A stretch of DNA of 31,229 nucleotides from UMGS363 sp051881775 (GCA_051881775.1 JBJEQN010000123.1:1-31229), one strand, 5' to 3'. Numbered from the stretch's first letter, positions 22,521 to 30,987 are shown. A program made the numbers and translations. Notes: generated from the letters alone by a model not told the origin.

Positions 22521-22650
22521 ATGAATAATGAAAAAATGAATAGTGAATAATGAATAATTAAGGTGCGCCTTCGGCGGATATTTTAAAATTCATCGCCGCA
22601 GGTGATACCGATATTATTCATTATTCACTATTCATTTAGCGCAGCGCTTC
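22509..22650. repeat. ATGAATAATGAATAGTG-family repeat, copy 3, with terminal inverted repeats
   Basis: The ends GCGCTTCGCTAAATGAAT (22509-22526) and ATTCATTTAGCGCAGCGC are near-perfect inverted repeats. The inside has ATGAATAGTGAATAATGAAT, GGTGCGCCTTCGGCGGATAT and CATCGCCGCAGGTGATACC. It is an almost fully palindromic element overlapping the 3' end of the preceding gene. Confidence 0.78.
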
Positions 22651-22692
22651 GGTTACAATTATTACAACATTATTGAAATACAGTTACATTTA

Positions 22693-22722
22693 TTGACATT
22701 CTCCCGTATAAGGACTTATAAT
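22693..22722 (+). promoter_or_regulatory. Promoter of the lipoprotein gene
   Basis: TTGACA (22693-22698), an 18-bp spacer and TATAAT (22717-22722), with the start about 25 bases before GGGAGG. Confidence 0.72.
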
Positions 22723-22754
22723 AAAAGCAGCAAAAACATCGGGAGGTATCACAA

Positions 22755-23978
22755 ATGAGAAAAATTGCAGTATGCACAGGGCTTGCGGCGGTTCTTATGC
22801 TTTCCGCCTGCACAAAGAGCGAGGATATAAAGGTCACGGAGGCTCTTACAGAACAGCTTACGGAGGAAACGACGGCGTTATCCGAAGCTGTGACGGAAGA
22901 ACAGCTTACCGAAGTGACAACGACCGTGCCTGATACCGAAGAAACCACAGCGGAAACAACATCCGCCACAGAAAATGCGGAGAGTTACGTTATCCCCGAG
23001 GGCATGACCGTTATCGACCTGAACGCTTCTGCGGAGGGTTCAAGTCAGCGCTTCGGCTGGGTGGTAAAAAATATGGATAAGGGCATAGTGTGTATGCGGT
23101 ACAGCAGCAGCGACGGCGACGTTACTGTACATACGCTTAAATTTGTGGAAATTTCAACAGGCAGGACCGTTGGCAGCGCTGAAATACCCTCCGAATGGGG
23201 TTTTGACGAGTTCATAAACGGCAGCGGTTTTCCCGTAAAGGTGCTTCTTGACCGCTTTAACCGTGAAACGAATGAGCTTGAAAGCGCCGTTCTTACCGTT
23301 TATGAGGATTACAGCACGGATATTGCCGAGGCTGACGGATATACCACAGCCTTTGACTACTGCGGACATAAAATTTCGGAATTTGGTTATAACATTCTTG
23401 ACGCAGACAGGGAGCTTGCAAAGATAGTAAAGGGCGTTCCTGCACGAAGCGACGGAGATCTATATGCCGAGAACAGAGCATTCAGCCTGCCTCTTGATGA
23501 AAACCGTTTTGTTTACCGCAAAATAGGTTATGAGCGTATACCCGGCTTCGGAATTTACGATTTTGAAACGGACACGGCAGCGGACGTTCCCGACTCGGAC
23601 AATCTGCTTCCTTTGGGTATTCACGGCGGAAAGATATATTCCTACTACAGCTGGTGGGACGGCGTTCCCGAGGGTCTGTATGTCACCGACACGGAAACTC
23701 TTGAAACAACGCTGTTCACGGAAATGCCCGTTGATTTTGAAGGCTATGACTACGGTACATATTATATGCCGGAAAGCGGAGATTACATTGCTCTTGTGAA
23801 GCCGCCCTGCTATGGATCAATGGATTCGGAGATATATGTTATCGACCCCGACACGGCGGAGGTATCCCACAGATACACCATACCTGCCGAAATAGGCGAT
23901 CTGACAAGCTTTTTCTTCTCGGGCAATGATAAGCTCTGCGCTTCGGACGGTGAAAAGCTGGTCATTATGGAGATTTAA
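22755..23978 (+). CDS. Secreted lipoprotein with Thr/Glu-rich linker, unknown function
   Basis: This 407-residue protein has a lipoprotein signal peptide: basic MRK, a hydrophobic core, and lipobox LSAC with Cys19 as the lipidated residue. Residues about 24-75 are a low-complexity Thr/Glu/Ala linker (EETTALSEAVTEEQLTEV-like). A folded domain of about 330 residues follows, rich in short beta-type segments with repeated Gly/Asp/Tyr turns (for example GIYDFETDTAADVPDSDNLL and IYVIDPDTAEVSHRYTIPAE), which suggests a beta-propeller-like fold. No catalytic motif is visible. GGGAGG lies about 10 bases before the ATG. It has its own promoter and is flanked by repeats, so it is a single-gene unit anchored to the outer face of the membrane. 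Confidence 0.82.
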   Translation: MRKIAVCTGLAAVLMLSACTKSEDIKVTEALTEQLTEETTALSEAVTEEQLTEVTTTVPDTEETTAETTSATENAESYVIPEGMTVIDLNASAEGSSQRFGWVVKNMDKGIVCMRYSSSDGDVTVHTLKFVEISTGRTVGSAEIPSEWGFDEFINGSGFPVKVLLDRFNRETNELESAVLTVYEDYSTDIAEADGYTTAFDYCGHKISEFGYNILDADRELAKIVKGVPARSDGDLYAENRAFSLPLDENRFVYRKIGYERIPGFGIYDFETDTAADVPDSDNLLPLGIHGGKIYSYYSWWDGVPEGLYVTDTETLETTLFTEMPVDFEGYDYGTYYMPESGDYIALVKPPCYGSMDSEIYVIDPDTAEVSHRYTIPAEIGDLTSFFFSGNDKLCASDGEKLVIMEI

Positions 23979-23980
23979 TA

Positions 23981-24160
23981 AATTCGGAATTAGGAATTCG
24001 GAATTCGGAATTATATGCGCTTCGCTAAATGAATAATGAAAAATGAATAGTGAATAATGAATAATTAAGGTGCGCCTGCGGCGGATATTTTAAAATACAT
24101 CGCCGCAGGCGATACCAAAATTATTCATTATTCATTTTTCATTATTCACTATTCATTAAA
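23981..24160. repeat. ATGAATAATGAATAGTG-family repeat, copy 4, preceded by GGAATTC tandem
   Basis: Positions 23981-24013 carry AATTCGGAATTAGGAATTCG and further GGAATTC units. From 24016 come GCGCTTCGCTAAATGAATAA, the AT-rich arm, GGTGCGCCTGCGGCGGATAT, CATCGCCGCAGGCGATACC and the opposite arm ATTATTCACTATTCATT. It is about 90 percent alike to the copy at 22509-22650 and lies just before the promoter at 24177. Confidence 0.78.
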
Positions 24161-24176
24161 TTGCTATGTTGTTTTG

Positions 24177-24205
24177 TTGACATAAGGTTGTCATTGTGTT
24201 ATACT
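24177..24205 (+). promoter_or_regulatory. Promoter of the TerB-N/ATPase/helicase operon
   Basis: TTGACA (24177-24182), a 17-bp spacer and TATACT (24200-24205). The start site would be near 24212. This excludes the upstream GTG at 24196 as a start codon and supports the GTG at 24247. Confidence 0.75.
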
Positions 24206-24246
24206 TAAAAAAGAATGTATGTTCTGCAAAAAAGGGGGGCGGCGGC

Positions 24247-25731
24247 GTGGCGGATCCTGAAAAGCTGATAGAGCTTATTCTTTCGGATGAAAAGCTCAGG
24301 AACAGCAAATACTTTCAGACGAAAATTTACAATGACGAGCCTATTATCAAGCCTGCTTCCAAAATGGCGAATTATGTTCCCCTCGAGATAAGCCATTTGC
24401 AGAAAGAGGCGTTCAGCAGCAGTTCCTTCTACAATTCAAAGGAATCGGAGTTTTACCGGCTTGCACAGCTTATGGAGGACTACGAGGACGATTTTGAGTA
24501 CAACGGGGATTTCAGCTGCTACTATCCTTCCTACCGTGATATGAACACGGGGCAGCTGAGAGGGTATTTTTCCTGGCGGACTAAGGTGCGGAAGGGAAAT
24601 GTTGAAAAGACCTGTCTGTCCTTTGCGTTTGTATACATTTATGAGCTGCTCCACCTTATCGGGGTAGGCTCGGCGGAGGAGGGCTTTGAGGCGCTGCGCA
24701 GCTTTTATAAGGCGTACAGCAGCTTTGACGAGCGCATCGGGTCATATATGGAAGTATGGCTGAGAGATTTTGTTGTTTATTACGGACTTGACAGAAAGCT
24801 GCTGGAGGATTTTCCCGATTTTTATTTCGATAGGTCGGTAATGGTTCTTGAAAACTGCGGAAGCTGCTCAGACAGTGAGCTTTTCGGGATAATTAAGGAG
24901 CTTTCTTCCTACAAGATAGAAAATTCTAAGTTTTACAGGGAATTTCCCTCTGATTTTGAAGCTGTTTCGTGCGGAGTTTACCGTGAAATGTCGGATTATT
25001 ACGAAAAGCATAGGAAAAACAGCTACATTGAGCATCTTTTCGGCAAAAAGGTGAACTTTTCCTATCACATTTTTATGTCGGCGGTGTTTTATGATTACAA
25101 GAAGTATGCGGCGTATGAGTATGATGTAAGCGACATTCAGAAGTACCGCTGCATAAACGGCGCATGGAGCTGTGAAAAATATTACGGCAGCAGAGGAAGG
25201 AACCGCAAGCTTGGGGATATGCTCAAAACTATAGACTGTCTTATGCGGCAGAGGTATGATTTCGGCTGTCCTATCAACCAAGAGATCGACACAAAACTTG
25301 TGCTGAAAATTATCAACAAGGAAATTGACAAGCTGCTTGGCGAGAAGAAGAAAAACCCTCCCGTTGTGATAAATATTGACGTTTCAAAGCTGGGTGGAAT
25401 AAGAGCCGCTGCGGATATTACCCGTGACAGGCTCATTGTTGATGAAACGGAGTTTGAAGAGTACGAAGAACCTGCGGAAGAAGCGACCGAGCAGGTTTTA
25501 AACGGAACTGTGCTTGACGACGGGGAATATGAAATTATGCGGTGCTTGCTTTACGGGGGTGACTTTGCCGCTGCTGCGAAAAAGCACGGGAAGATGCTGT
25601 CCGTTGCAGCCGATTCCATAAATGAAAAGCTGTTTGATATGTTCGGAGATACGGTGATAATATTTGAGGGCGATGTTCCCGTTATTATAGAAGATTACGC
25701 CGATGAACTGAAAGGAATGATCGGGCGATGA
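24247..25731 (+). CDS. TerB-N / TerB-C domain protein
   Basis: The preferred start is GTG 24247 (MADPEKLIEL), 7 bases after a G-rich ribosome binding site, giving 494 residues. The frame is open further up, but the promoter overlaps that part. The TerB-N domain covers roughly residues 60-260, with the hallmark YPSYRDMNTGQLRGYFSWRT (about 92-111) followed by YIYELLHLIGVG. A helical middle part and a TerB-C-like end (about 320-494) contain an acidic linker. TerB-N proteins are known from the Ter stress/defence network and from operons with P-loop ATPases and superfamily II helicases. The stop codon overlaps the start of the ATPase gene (ATGA). Confidence 0.85.
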   Translation: MADPEKLIELILSDEKLRNSKYFQTKIYNDEPIIKPASKMANYVPLEISHLQKEAFSSSSFYNSKESEFYRLAQLMEDYEDDFEYNGDFSCYYPSYRDMNTGQLRGYFSWRTKVRKGNVEKTCLSFAFVYIYELLHLIGVGSAEEGFEALRSFYKAYSSFDERIGSYMEVWLRDFVVYYGLDRKLLEDFPDFYFDRSVMVLENCGSCSDSELFGIIKELSSYKIENSKFYREFPSDFEAVSCGVYREMSDYYEKHRKNSYIEHLFGKKVNFSYHIFMSAVFYDYKKYAAYEYDVSDIQKYRCINGAWSCEKYYGSRGRNRKLGDMLKTIDCLMRQRYDFGCPINQEIDTKLVLKIINKEIDKLLGEKKKNPPVVINIDVSKLGGIRAAADITRDRLIVDETEFEEYEEPAEEATEQVLNGTVLDDGEYEIMRCLLYGGDFAAAAKKHGKMLSVAADSINEKLFDMFGDTVIIFEGDVPVIIEDYADELKGMIGR

Positions 25732-27041
25732 AAATACCCAAGAGAATAGCCTCCGCCGTTATAAATTCACTTAAAGGCGGAGTTGTGCCGAGGATAGGTC
25801 TGCCGTATATTGCGGTGGGCAGAGAAAATGAGATAAACGCCCTGCTCCACGATGTTGACATTATTGCAGACGGGGGAGCGGCGTTCCGCTTTATTGTGGG
25901 AAAATACGGAAGCGGAAAGAGTTTTTTGCTCCAGACCATAAGAAACTATGTTATGGACAGGAACTTTGTTGTGCTTGACGCAGATCTTTCTCCCGAAAGG
26001 CGCTTGCAGGGCACAAAGGGGCAGGGGCTTGCCACATATAAGGAGCTTATCCGCAATATGTCCACAAAGACCCGTCCCGAGGGCGGTGCGCTTACCCTTA
26101 TCCTTGACAGGTGGATAAGCGGCGTTCAGAACGAAACTGCGGCGGAAAGCGGTCTTTCACCCGATGATGTAGGATTTTCGGCGCTTGTTGAAAAGAAGAT
26201 ATTTGCCGTTATAAATTCCCTTAACGAAATGGTGCACGGCTTCGATTTTGCACGGCTCCTTACCCTTTATTACCGTTCTTATATAAACGGCGATGATGAA
26301 AAGAAGTCTATGGTGGTAAAGTGGTTCAGAGGGGAATACACCAACAAGACCGAGGCAAGGGCGGAGCTGGGCGTTAATATCGTTATTACGGACGACGACT
26401 GGTACGAATATATAAAGCTGTTTGCGTTCTTCCTTAAACAGGCAGGGTACAGCGGTATGCTTGTGCTTATTGACGAGCTTGTTAACATTTACAAGATACC
26501 AAACGGCATTACAAGGCAGTACAACTATGAAAAGATACTTGCTATGTACAACGACGCTTTGCAGGGCAAGGCAAGGTATATGGGCATTATTATGGGCGGT
26601 ACGCCCCAATGCGTTGAGGACACAAGGAGGGGCATATACAGCTATGAGGCGCTGCGGTCAAGGCTTGCGGAAGGCAGGTTCGGCAGAGAGGGCGTTAAGG
26701 ATATGCTTGCGCCCGTTATAAGGCTCTCGCCCCTTACCTATGAGGAAATGCTTGTGCTTGTTGAAAAGCTGGCGGATATTCACGCAGGTCTTTTTGATTA
26801 CGAACGCACCCTTACTCAGGACGACCTTATTGACTTTATAAAGATAGAATACGGCAGGATAGGCGCTGACACCAACATTACTCCAAGAGAGGTAATAAGG
26901 GATTTTATTGAACTGCTTGACATTATTTATCAGAATCCCTCGGTAAAGGTAAAGGAGCTTTTGAATTCACAGGAGTTCCGTTATGCCGAGACCGAAAAGG
27001 AAGAAAAGACGGACGGGGATTTTGCCGAATTTGAGTTATAA
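25728..27041 (+). CDS. BrxD-like (DUF2791) P-loop ATPase
   Basis: This 437-residue ATPase belongs to the BREX BrxC/BrxD ATP-binding domain group. The N-terminal marker is KGGVVPRIGLPYIAVGRENE. Walker A is GKYGSGKS (58-65), followed by FVVLDADLSPERRLQG. Walker B is MLVLIDELVN, with Asp249-Glu250. IMGGTPQCVEDTRRGIYSYE and the LSPLTYEEM segment are also typical of the family. It probably acts in DNA-linked defence or repair by loading or regulating the helicase. Its start overlaps the TerB-N stop by 4 bases (ATGA), and the helicase follows after 11 bases. In type 2 BREX, brxD is also paired with an Lhr-like helicase (brxHI). No other BREX gene is present here. Confidence 0.85.
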   Translation: MKIPKRIASAVINSLKGGVVPRIGLPYIAVGRENEINALLHDVDIIADGGAAFRFIVGKYGSGKSFLLQTIRNYVMDRNFVVLDADLSPERRLQGTKGQGLATYKELIRNMSTKTRPEGGALTLILDRWISGVQNETAAESGLSPDDVGFSALVEKKIFAVINSLNEMVHGFDFARLLTLYYRSYINGDDEKKSMVVKWFRGEYTNKTEARAELGVNIVITDDDWYEYIKLFAFFLKQAGYSGMLVLIDELVNIYKIPNGITRQYNYEKILAMYNDALQGKARYMGIIMGGTPQCVEDTRRGIYSYEALRSRLAEGRFGREGVKDMLAPVIRLSPLTYEEMLVLVEKLADIHAGLFDYERTLTQDDLIDFIKIEYGRIGADTNITPREVIRDFIELLDIIYQNPSVKVKELLNSQEFRYAETEKEEKTDGDFAEFEL

Positions 27042-27052
27042 ACGGAGATAGT

Positions 27053-29281
27053 ATGAATATATTTGACAGATATGCGCCTTTTGTGCAGGATTTTATTTAC
27101 CGCAACAACTGGGAATCGTTACGAGCCATACAGGTGGCGGCGGCGGACGCTGTTTTCAACACGGACGAGAACGTGCTGCTGTCGGCTTCCACCGCTTCGG
27201 GCAAGACCGAGGCGGCTTTCTTTCCCATTTTAACGCTTTTTTCCGAGGATATGCCACGTTCGGTAGGTGCCATATATATAGGACCGCTTAAAGCGCTTAT
27301 AAACGACCAGTTTATGCGCCTTAACGAGCTTTGCGCAGAGGGGGATATTCCCGTTTGGCACTGGCACGGGGACGTTTCACAGTCACACAAGGCGAAAATG
27401 ATGAAAAATCCCTCGGGCATTTTGCAGATAACTCCCGAATCCCTTGAAGCACTGCTTATACGCAAGCACGCTGCCATTTCACGGCTTTTCTGCGACCTGC
27501 GGTTCGTTGTTATTGACGAGGTACATTCTCTTATGAGAGGGGACAGGGGCGGACAGACACTTTGTCTTATTGAAAGACTTTCCAAAATGGCTGGGGTGAA
27601 CCCACGGAGGATAGGGCTTTCCGCTACCATAGGCGACCTTGAAGCAACGGGGCAGTTCCTTGCCGCAGGAACGGGCAGGGGAACGGTCATACCCCGTATT
27701 GAAGCAAAGGGTGCGAAGTGGCGGCTTTCCATGGAGCATTTCTTTGTGAGCGGTCCTCAATCGGCGGAGGATAAGGAGCCTGAGGGGGCGCTGCCTGTGC
27801 TTGAAAATCCTACGGACACGGCTCCCGAAAGGGCTGACCCGGGAATGGGGTACATCTTTGAGCATACAAGGGGAAAAAAGTGCCTTGTTTTCGTTAACTC
27901 CCGTGAGGACTGCGAAGCGGTGACGACCACCTTGCGGCAATACTGCGAGGCGAATCACGAGCCTGACAGGTTCCTTATACATCACGGAAATCTGTCCGCT
28001 TCCTTCCGTGAAACAGCCGAAGCGGAGATGAAGGACGAGGACAGCTGCAAGACGACGGTGACGACCGCCACACTTGAACTTGGCATAGACATAGGGCGGC
28101 TTGAGCGAGCCTTTCAGATAGACGCACCATTTACGGTGTCCTCATTTTTGCAGAGAATGGGACGGACGGGCAGGCGTGATATGCCGCCGGAAATGTGGTT
28201 CGTTATAAGAGAGGACGCACCCGAGCCGAGGGCAATGCTGCCCGAAACGGTGCCTTGGGCGCTTATTCAAGGAATTGCGCTGATACAGCTTTATCTTGAA
28301 GAACGGTGGGTGGAGCCGCCGAAGTTCGACAGGCTGCCTTACAGCTTGCTTTATCATCAGACAATGAGTACGCTTGCTTCCTGCGGCGAATTATACCCCG
28401 GGGAGCTTGCTTCAAAGGTGCTTACCCTTAAATATTTCCATCGTATCTCCCAAGATGATTACAAGAAGCTGCTGCGTTATCTTATTGAGAACGACCATAT
28501 CCAGAGGACGGAGAACGGCGGTCTTATCGTTGGTCTTGCAGGAGAGCGGATAGTCAATTCCTTCAAGTTTTACGCAGTTTTTCAGGAGAGTGAGGAATAC
28601 ACCGTGCGGTGGGGTTCTCAGGAGCTTGGTACGGTGGTAAAGCCGCCTCCGCCGGGTGAGAAAATTGCAATTGCAGGTCATGTATGGATAGTTGAAGAAG
28701 TTGACCACAAGCGCAGGCTTGTTTACTGCGAGGAAGTTAAGGGCAAGGTGCCTGCTTATTTCGGGGAGTGCCCCGGGGATATAAACACCAAGATACTTGA
28801 GCGTATGAAGGGCGTTCTTGGGGAGGAAAAGCAGTACCCTTATCTTATGAAAAACGCTGTGGCAAGGCTTGAACAGGTAAGGCACACGGCGGCAAATTCG
28901 GGTATGCTGAGTGAGCCGCTTATAAACATAGGCGGAGATATGTGGTGCTTGTTCCCGTGGCTGGGGTCCTATGCTTTTCTGGCGCTGGAGAGGTTCATAA
29001 AGATAAAGTGTGCGCCGAAGCTGGGGATAAAGGGCGTTGACAGTTCAAGGCCTTACTTTATGCAGTTCAAGATGAAGGCAAGCCGTGAGGAGTTCTTTGC
29101 CGTTCTCCGTGAAACGGCGCAGGAGGAATTTGACCCAATGGAGCTTGTTTACCCCGATGAGATACCCGTATTTGAGAAGTACGATGAATTTATCCCTGCG
29201 GAGCTTGTGCGCAAGGGCTTTGCTTACGGGATACTTGATATTGAGGGAATGAAGGAGCGAATTTTGGGGTGGAATATGTAG
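27053..29281 (+). CDS. Lhr-like DEAD/DEAH-box superfamily II helicase
   Basis: This 742-residue helicase has motif I ASTASGKT (45-52), motif II DEVH (155-158), motif III-type IGLSATIGD, and motif VI QRMGRTGRR (367-375). The C-terminal third (after about residue 430) includes a winged-helix-like part and the stretch VVKPPPPGEKIAIAGHVWIV, found in Lhr-type helicases and the BREX helicase BrxHI. There is no nuclease or Zn motif. CGGAGA lies about 7 bases before the ATG at 27053. It is the last gene of the three-gene unit. The likely role is 3'-5' DNA or RNA unwinding in concert with the BrxD-like ATPase. A composite repeat follows its stop codon. Confidence 0.88.
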   Translation: MNIFDRYAPFVQDFIYRNNWESLRAIQVAAADAVFNTDENVLLSASTASGKTEAAFFPILTLFSEDMPRSVGAIYIGPLKALINDQFMRLNELCAEGDIPVWHWHGDVSQSHKAKMMKNPSGILQITPESLEALLIRKHAAISRLFCDLRFVVIDEVHSLMRGDRGGQTLCLIERLSKMAGVNPRRIGLSATIGDLEATGQFLAAGTGRGTVIPRIEAKGAKWRLSMEHFFVSGPQSAEDKEPEGALPVLENPTDTAPERADPGMGYIFEHTRGKKCLVFVNSREDCEAVTTTLRQYCEANHEPDRFLIHHGNLSASFRETAEAEMKDEDSCKTTVTTATLELGIDIGRLERAFQIDAPFTVSSFLQRMGRTGRRDMPPEMWFVIREDAPEPRAMLPETVPWALIQGIALIQLYLEERWVEPPKFDRLPYSLLYHQTMSTLASCGELYPGELASKVLTLKYFHRISQDDYKKLLRYLIENDHIQRTENGGLIVGLAGERIVNSFKFYAVFQESEEYTVRWGSQELGTVVKPPPPGEKIAIAGHVWIVEEVDHKRRLVYCEEVKGKVPAYFGECPGDINTKILERMKGVLGEEKQYPYLMKNAVARLEQVRHTAANSGMLSEPLINIGGDMWCLFPWLGSYAFLALERFIKIKCAPKLGIKGVDSSRPYFMQFKMKASREEFFAVLRETAQEEFDPMELVYPDEIPVFEKYDEFIPAELVRKGFAYGILDIEGMKERILGWNM

Positions 29282-29329
29282 TGGTTGTTGCGGCATATTA
29301 TTCACCATTCATTTTTTATTTTAATGTAG

Positions 29330-29675
29330 GGGCGCACATTGTGCGCCCGTGGGTCAGCGCTTTTGGTGCGGTTCAACAGGATTTGTCTGGGTAACAGTTC
29401 CATAGTTTGTCGTGTCGAATAAAAAGTCCGTCGCTCCGCTCCGCACTTTTTATTCGAGGAATGCTTTATCTTGATATGTAAGAATAGGCGCAATTCACAT
29501 AGTTGATTCCGCAGGTTTTATGTTATACAAAACCTTGTCCGGTTCCGATTTTTATGTGAATTGCGCCTTTGTAGCTGTTACTTTGTTGTTTTTAACGCTG
29601 ACTTTGCGTTGTACCTTACTTTTGGGGAGTTTCGCTCTCTGCGGAGAGCGACAAGGGACGCTGTCCCCTTGACCC
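29330..29675 (+). repeat. Composite non-coding repeat, copy 4 (plus orientation)
   Basis: It contains palindrome D (29330-29348, GGGCGCACATTGTGCGCCC), the conserved GTGGGTCA and GTTTGTCGTGTCG joins, hairpin C (29415-29457, arms TCGAATAAAAAGT and ACTTTTTATTCGA, tip CGCTCCGCTCCGC), palindrome B (29486-29568) and a CTCTCTGCGGAGAGCG hairpin (near 29634-29650). Block A is replaced by GGGACGCTGTCCC. The order matches the reverse of copy 1. The stretch 29282-29712 holds no gene I can support. Confidence 0.8.
29486..29568. repeat. 83-bp palindromic element B, copy 4
   Basis: Terminal repeats AGGCGCAATTCACAT (29486-29500) and its complement (29554-29568) are perfect. The interior (GGTTTTATGTTATACAAAACC) has a different sequence from copies 1-3 but still forms a palindrome. 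Confidence 0.85.
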
Positions 29676-29712
29676 CTGCCACCCTTTGAAAAGCGTGGAC
29701 GTAAACTTTATT

Positions 29713-29949
29713 CTATTTGTGTATCCCCGTTAATCTGTTTATTTCCTCAATGTTGAAGCCTATGACATACTCCCCGTTGTCCGCAAGGGTGACGGGGATG
29801 CCTGTCTGACCCGAGACCTTTACAAGGCGGCGGTAGTTTTCTTCGCTTTCGTTTACATCTATAACGTCGTACATTATACGGTGTTCGTCAAGATATGCTT
29901 TCAGCTTGCGGCAGTAACCGCAGGAATCGGATGAAAATATTTTAAGCAT
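29713..29949 (-). CDS. Glutaredoxin/NrdH-like thiol-disulfide protein
   Basis: This 78-residue glutaredoxin-fold protein has the redox motif Cys10-Gly-Tyr-Cys13 (SSDSCGYCRKLK) after an MLKIF strand. The cis-proline motif is TGIPVT, and the ending VIGFNIEEINRLTG is typical of small glutaredoxins. AAGGAG lies 8 bases before the ATG. The gene overlaps the end of the upstream reductase gene by 8 bases, so the reductase probably reduces this protein as NrdH or thioredoxin would be reduced. It could supply electrons to ribonucleotide reductase or other thiol enzymes; this part is inference. Confidence 0.9.
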   Translation of the reverse strand: MLKIFSSDSCGYCRKLKAYLDEHRIMYDVIDVNESEENYRRLVKVSGQTGIPVTLADNGEYVIGFNIEEINRLTGIHK

Positions 29950-30868
29950 TGAAATTCTCCTTTATATATGATTCTGCTTCAAGAGCGGCGATGGCTCCGT
30001 CCGCAGCGGCGGTGGATATCTGCCGCCATTTTTTTGAGCGCACATCACCTGCGGCAAAAACGCCTTTTACATTTGTCATAAGGCTGCTGTCGGTGATGAT
30101 ATAGCCGTTTTCGTCAAGGTTTAGCGTGTCTTTGAAAAGCTCTGTGGAGGGGGTGCTGCCGATACGGACAAAAATGGCGCTTACGTTATGGCGGCTGCGC
30201 TTGCCTGTGACGGAATTTTCCGTTTCCACATATTCAAGGGTGCGGTCGCCCTCTGCGGCGATGATGTTTTCGTTCAAAAGTATTTTTATCCTGCTGTGAT
30301 TTGCCGCACGTTCAAAAAGCTCTTTTTCGCCGTGGAATTTATCCTTGCGGCAGAGCATTATGACGCTTTCGGCAATATCTGAAAGGTAGAGGGCGTCTTC
30401 AAGGGCGGAGTTTCCGCTGCCCGTTACGGCAACGGTCTTGTTTTTGTAGGCGCTGCCGTCACAGAGGGCGCAGTAGTGAATGCCGCGACCACGGAGGCGT
30501 ATCTCGCTTTGGACAGGCAGCTTTCGGGGAGAGGTGCCGGAGGCGATAATGACAGCTTTTGCAGAGAAATCCCCCGAAGTGGTCTCGATGACCTTTTCCT
30601 TGCCGGAAAAATGCACTTTAAGGATATTGTTGAACTCCTGGAGAAGTGCGCCGGAGGCTTTCAGCTGACGTTCTGTGCGTTCCGAGAACTCCTTGCCGCT
30701 TATTTTTTCAAAGCCGAGGTAATTTTCGATAAGGTCGGCGGTGGCTGTCTGACCGCCTATAAGTCCGTTTTCGTTTATAACGGTATCAAGTCCTGCCCGT
30801 GCTGCATAGATCGCTGCCGAGGCACCTGCAGGACCTGCACCTATAATAAAAAGGTCTTTTTCTATCAT
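29942..30868 (-). CDS. trxB: Thioredoxin reductase-like FAD/NAD(P)H disulfide oxidoreductase
   Basis: This 308-residue flavoprotein has the FAD-binding motif IIGAGPAGASAAIYAARAG (8-26), the redox pair Cys133-Ala-Leu-Cys136 followed by Asp (CALCDG), and the NAD(P)H-binding TGSGNSALEDALYLSD. The terminal FAD motif is GVFAAGDVRSKKWRQISTAAADG. The motif CALCDG replaces the more common CATCDG. The glutaredoxin-like gene overlaps its 3' end and is the likely protein partner. The family usually reduces thioredoxin, so the physiological substrate here may be the adjacent protein. The gene diverges from the rRNA promoters. A hairpin (TTTTCACGG/CCGTGAAAA, 30891-30927) covers the region just upstream of its start. 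Confidence 0.92.
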   Translation of the reverse strand: MIEKDLFIIGAGPAGASAAIYAARAGLDTVINENGLIGGQTATADLIENYLGFEKISGKEFSERTERQLKASGALLQEFNNILKVHFSGKEKVIETTSGDFSAKAVIIASGTSPRKLPVQSEIRLRGRGIHYCALCDGSAYKNKTVAVTGSGNSALEDALYLSDIAESVIMLCRKDKFHGEKELFERAANHSRIKILLNENIIAAEGDRTLEYVETENSVTGKRSRHNVSAIFVRIGSTPSTELFKDTLNLDENGYIITDSSLMTNVKGVFAAGDVRSKKWRQISTAAADGAIAALEAESYIKENFNA

Positions 30869-30958
30869 TTTTTCACCGCCTTTGTATTAGGTTTTCACGG
30901 ACTTGGCGGTTTATGCAGGCCGTGAAAATAAAAAAATCAAAAAAATTTGAAAAAAGGC

Positions 30959-30987
30959 TTGACAAATGAATTTGTATGTGATAATAT
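30959..30987 (+). promoter_or_regulatory. rRNA operon promoter P1
   Basis: TTGACA (30959-30964), a 17-bp spacer and TAATAT (30982-30987) with a preceding TGA extended -10. An AT-rich tract (30928-30956) lies just upstream, where an UP element would be. Confidence 0.78.

Noticed and set aside
24196..24246. Upstream extension of the TerB-N protein from a GTG at 24196
   Set aside because: The GTG lies inside the promoter, between the -35 and -10 boxes, so it would not be transcribed from it. The GTG at 24247 has a G-rich ribosome binding site.
24247..29281. Complete BREX system
   Set aside because: Only a BrxD-like ATPase and an Lhr-like helicase are present. PglX methylase, PglZ, BrxC and the small Brx proteins are absent from the window.
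429..29712. CRISPR array made of the dispersed repeats
   Set aside because: Repeat copies are far apart and of unequal spacing, are palindromic, and have no cas genes nearby.
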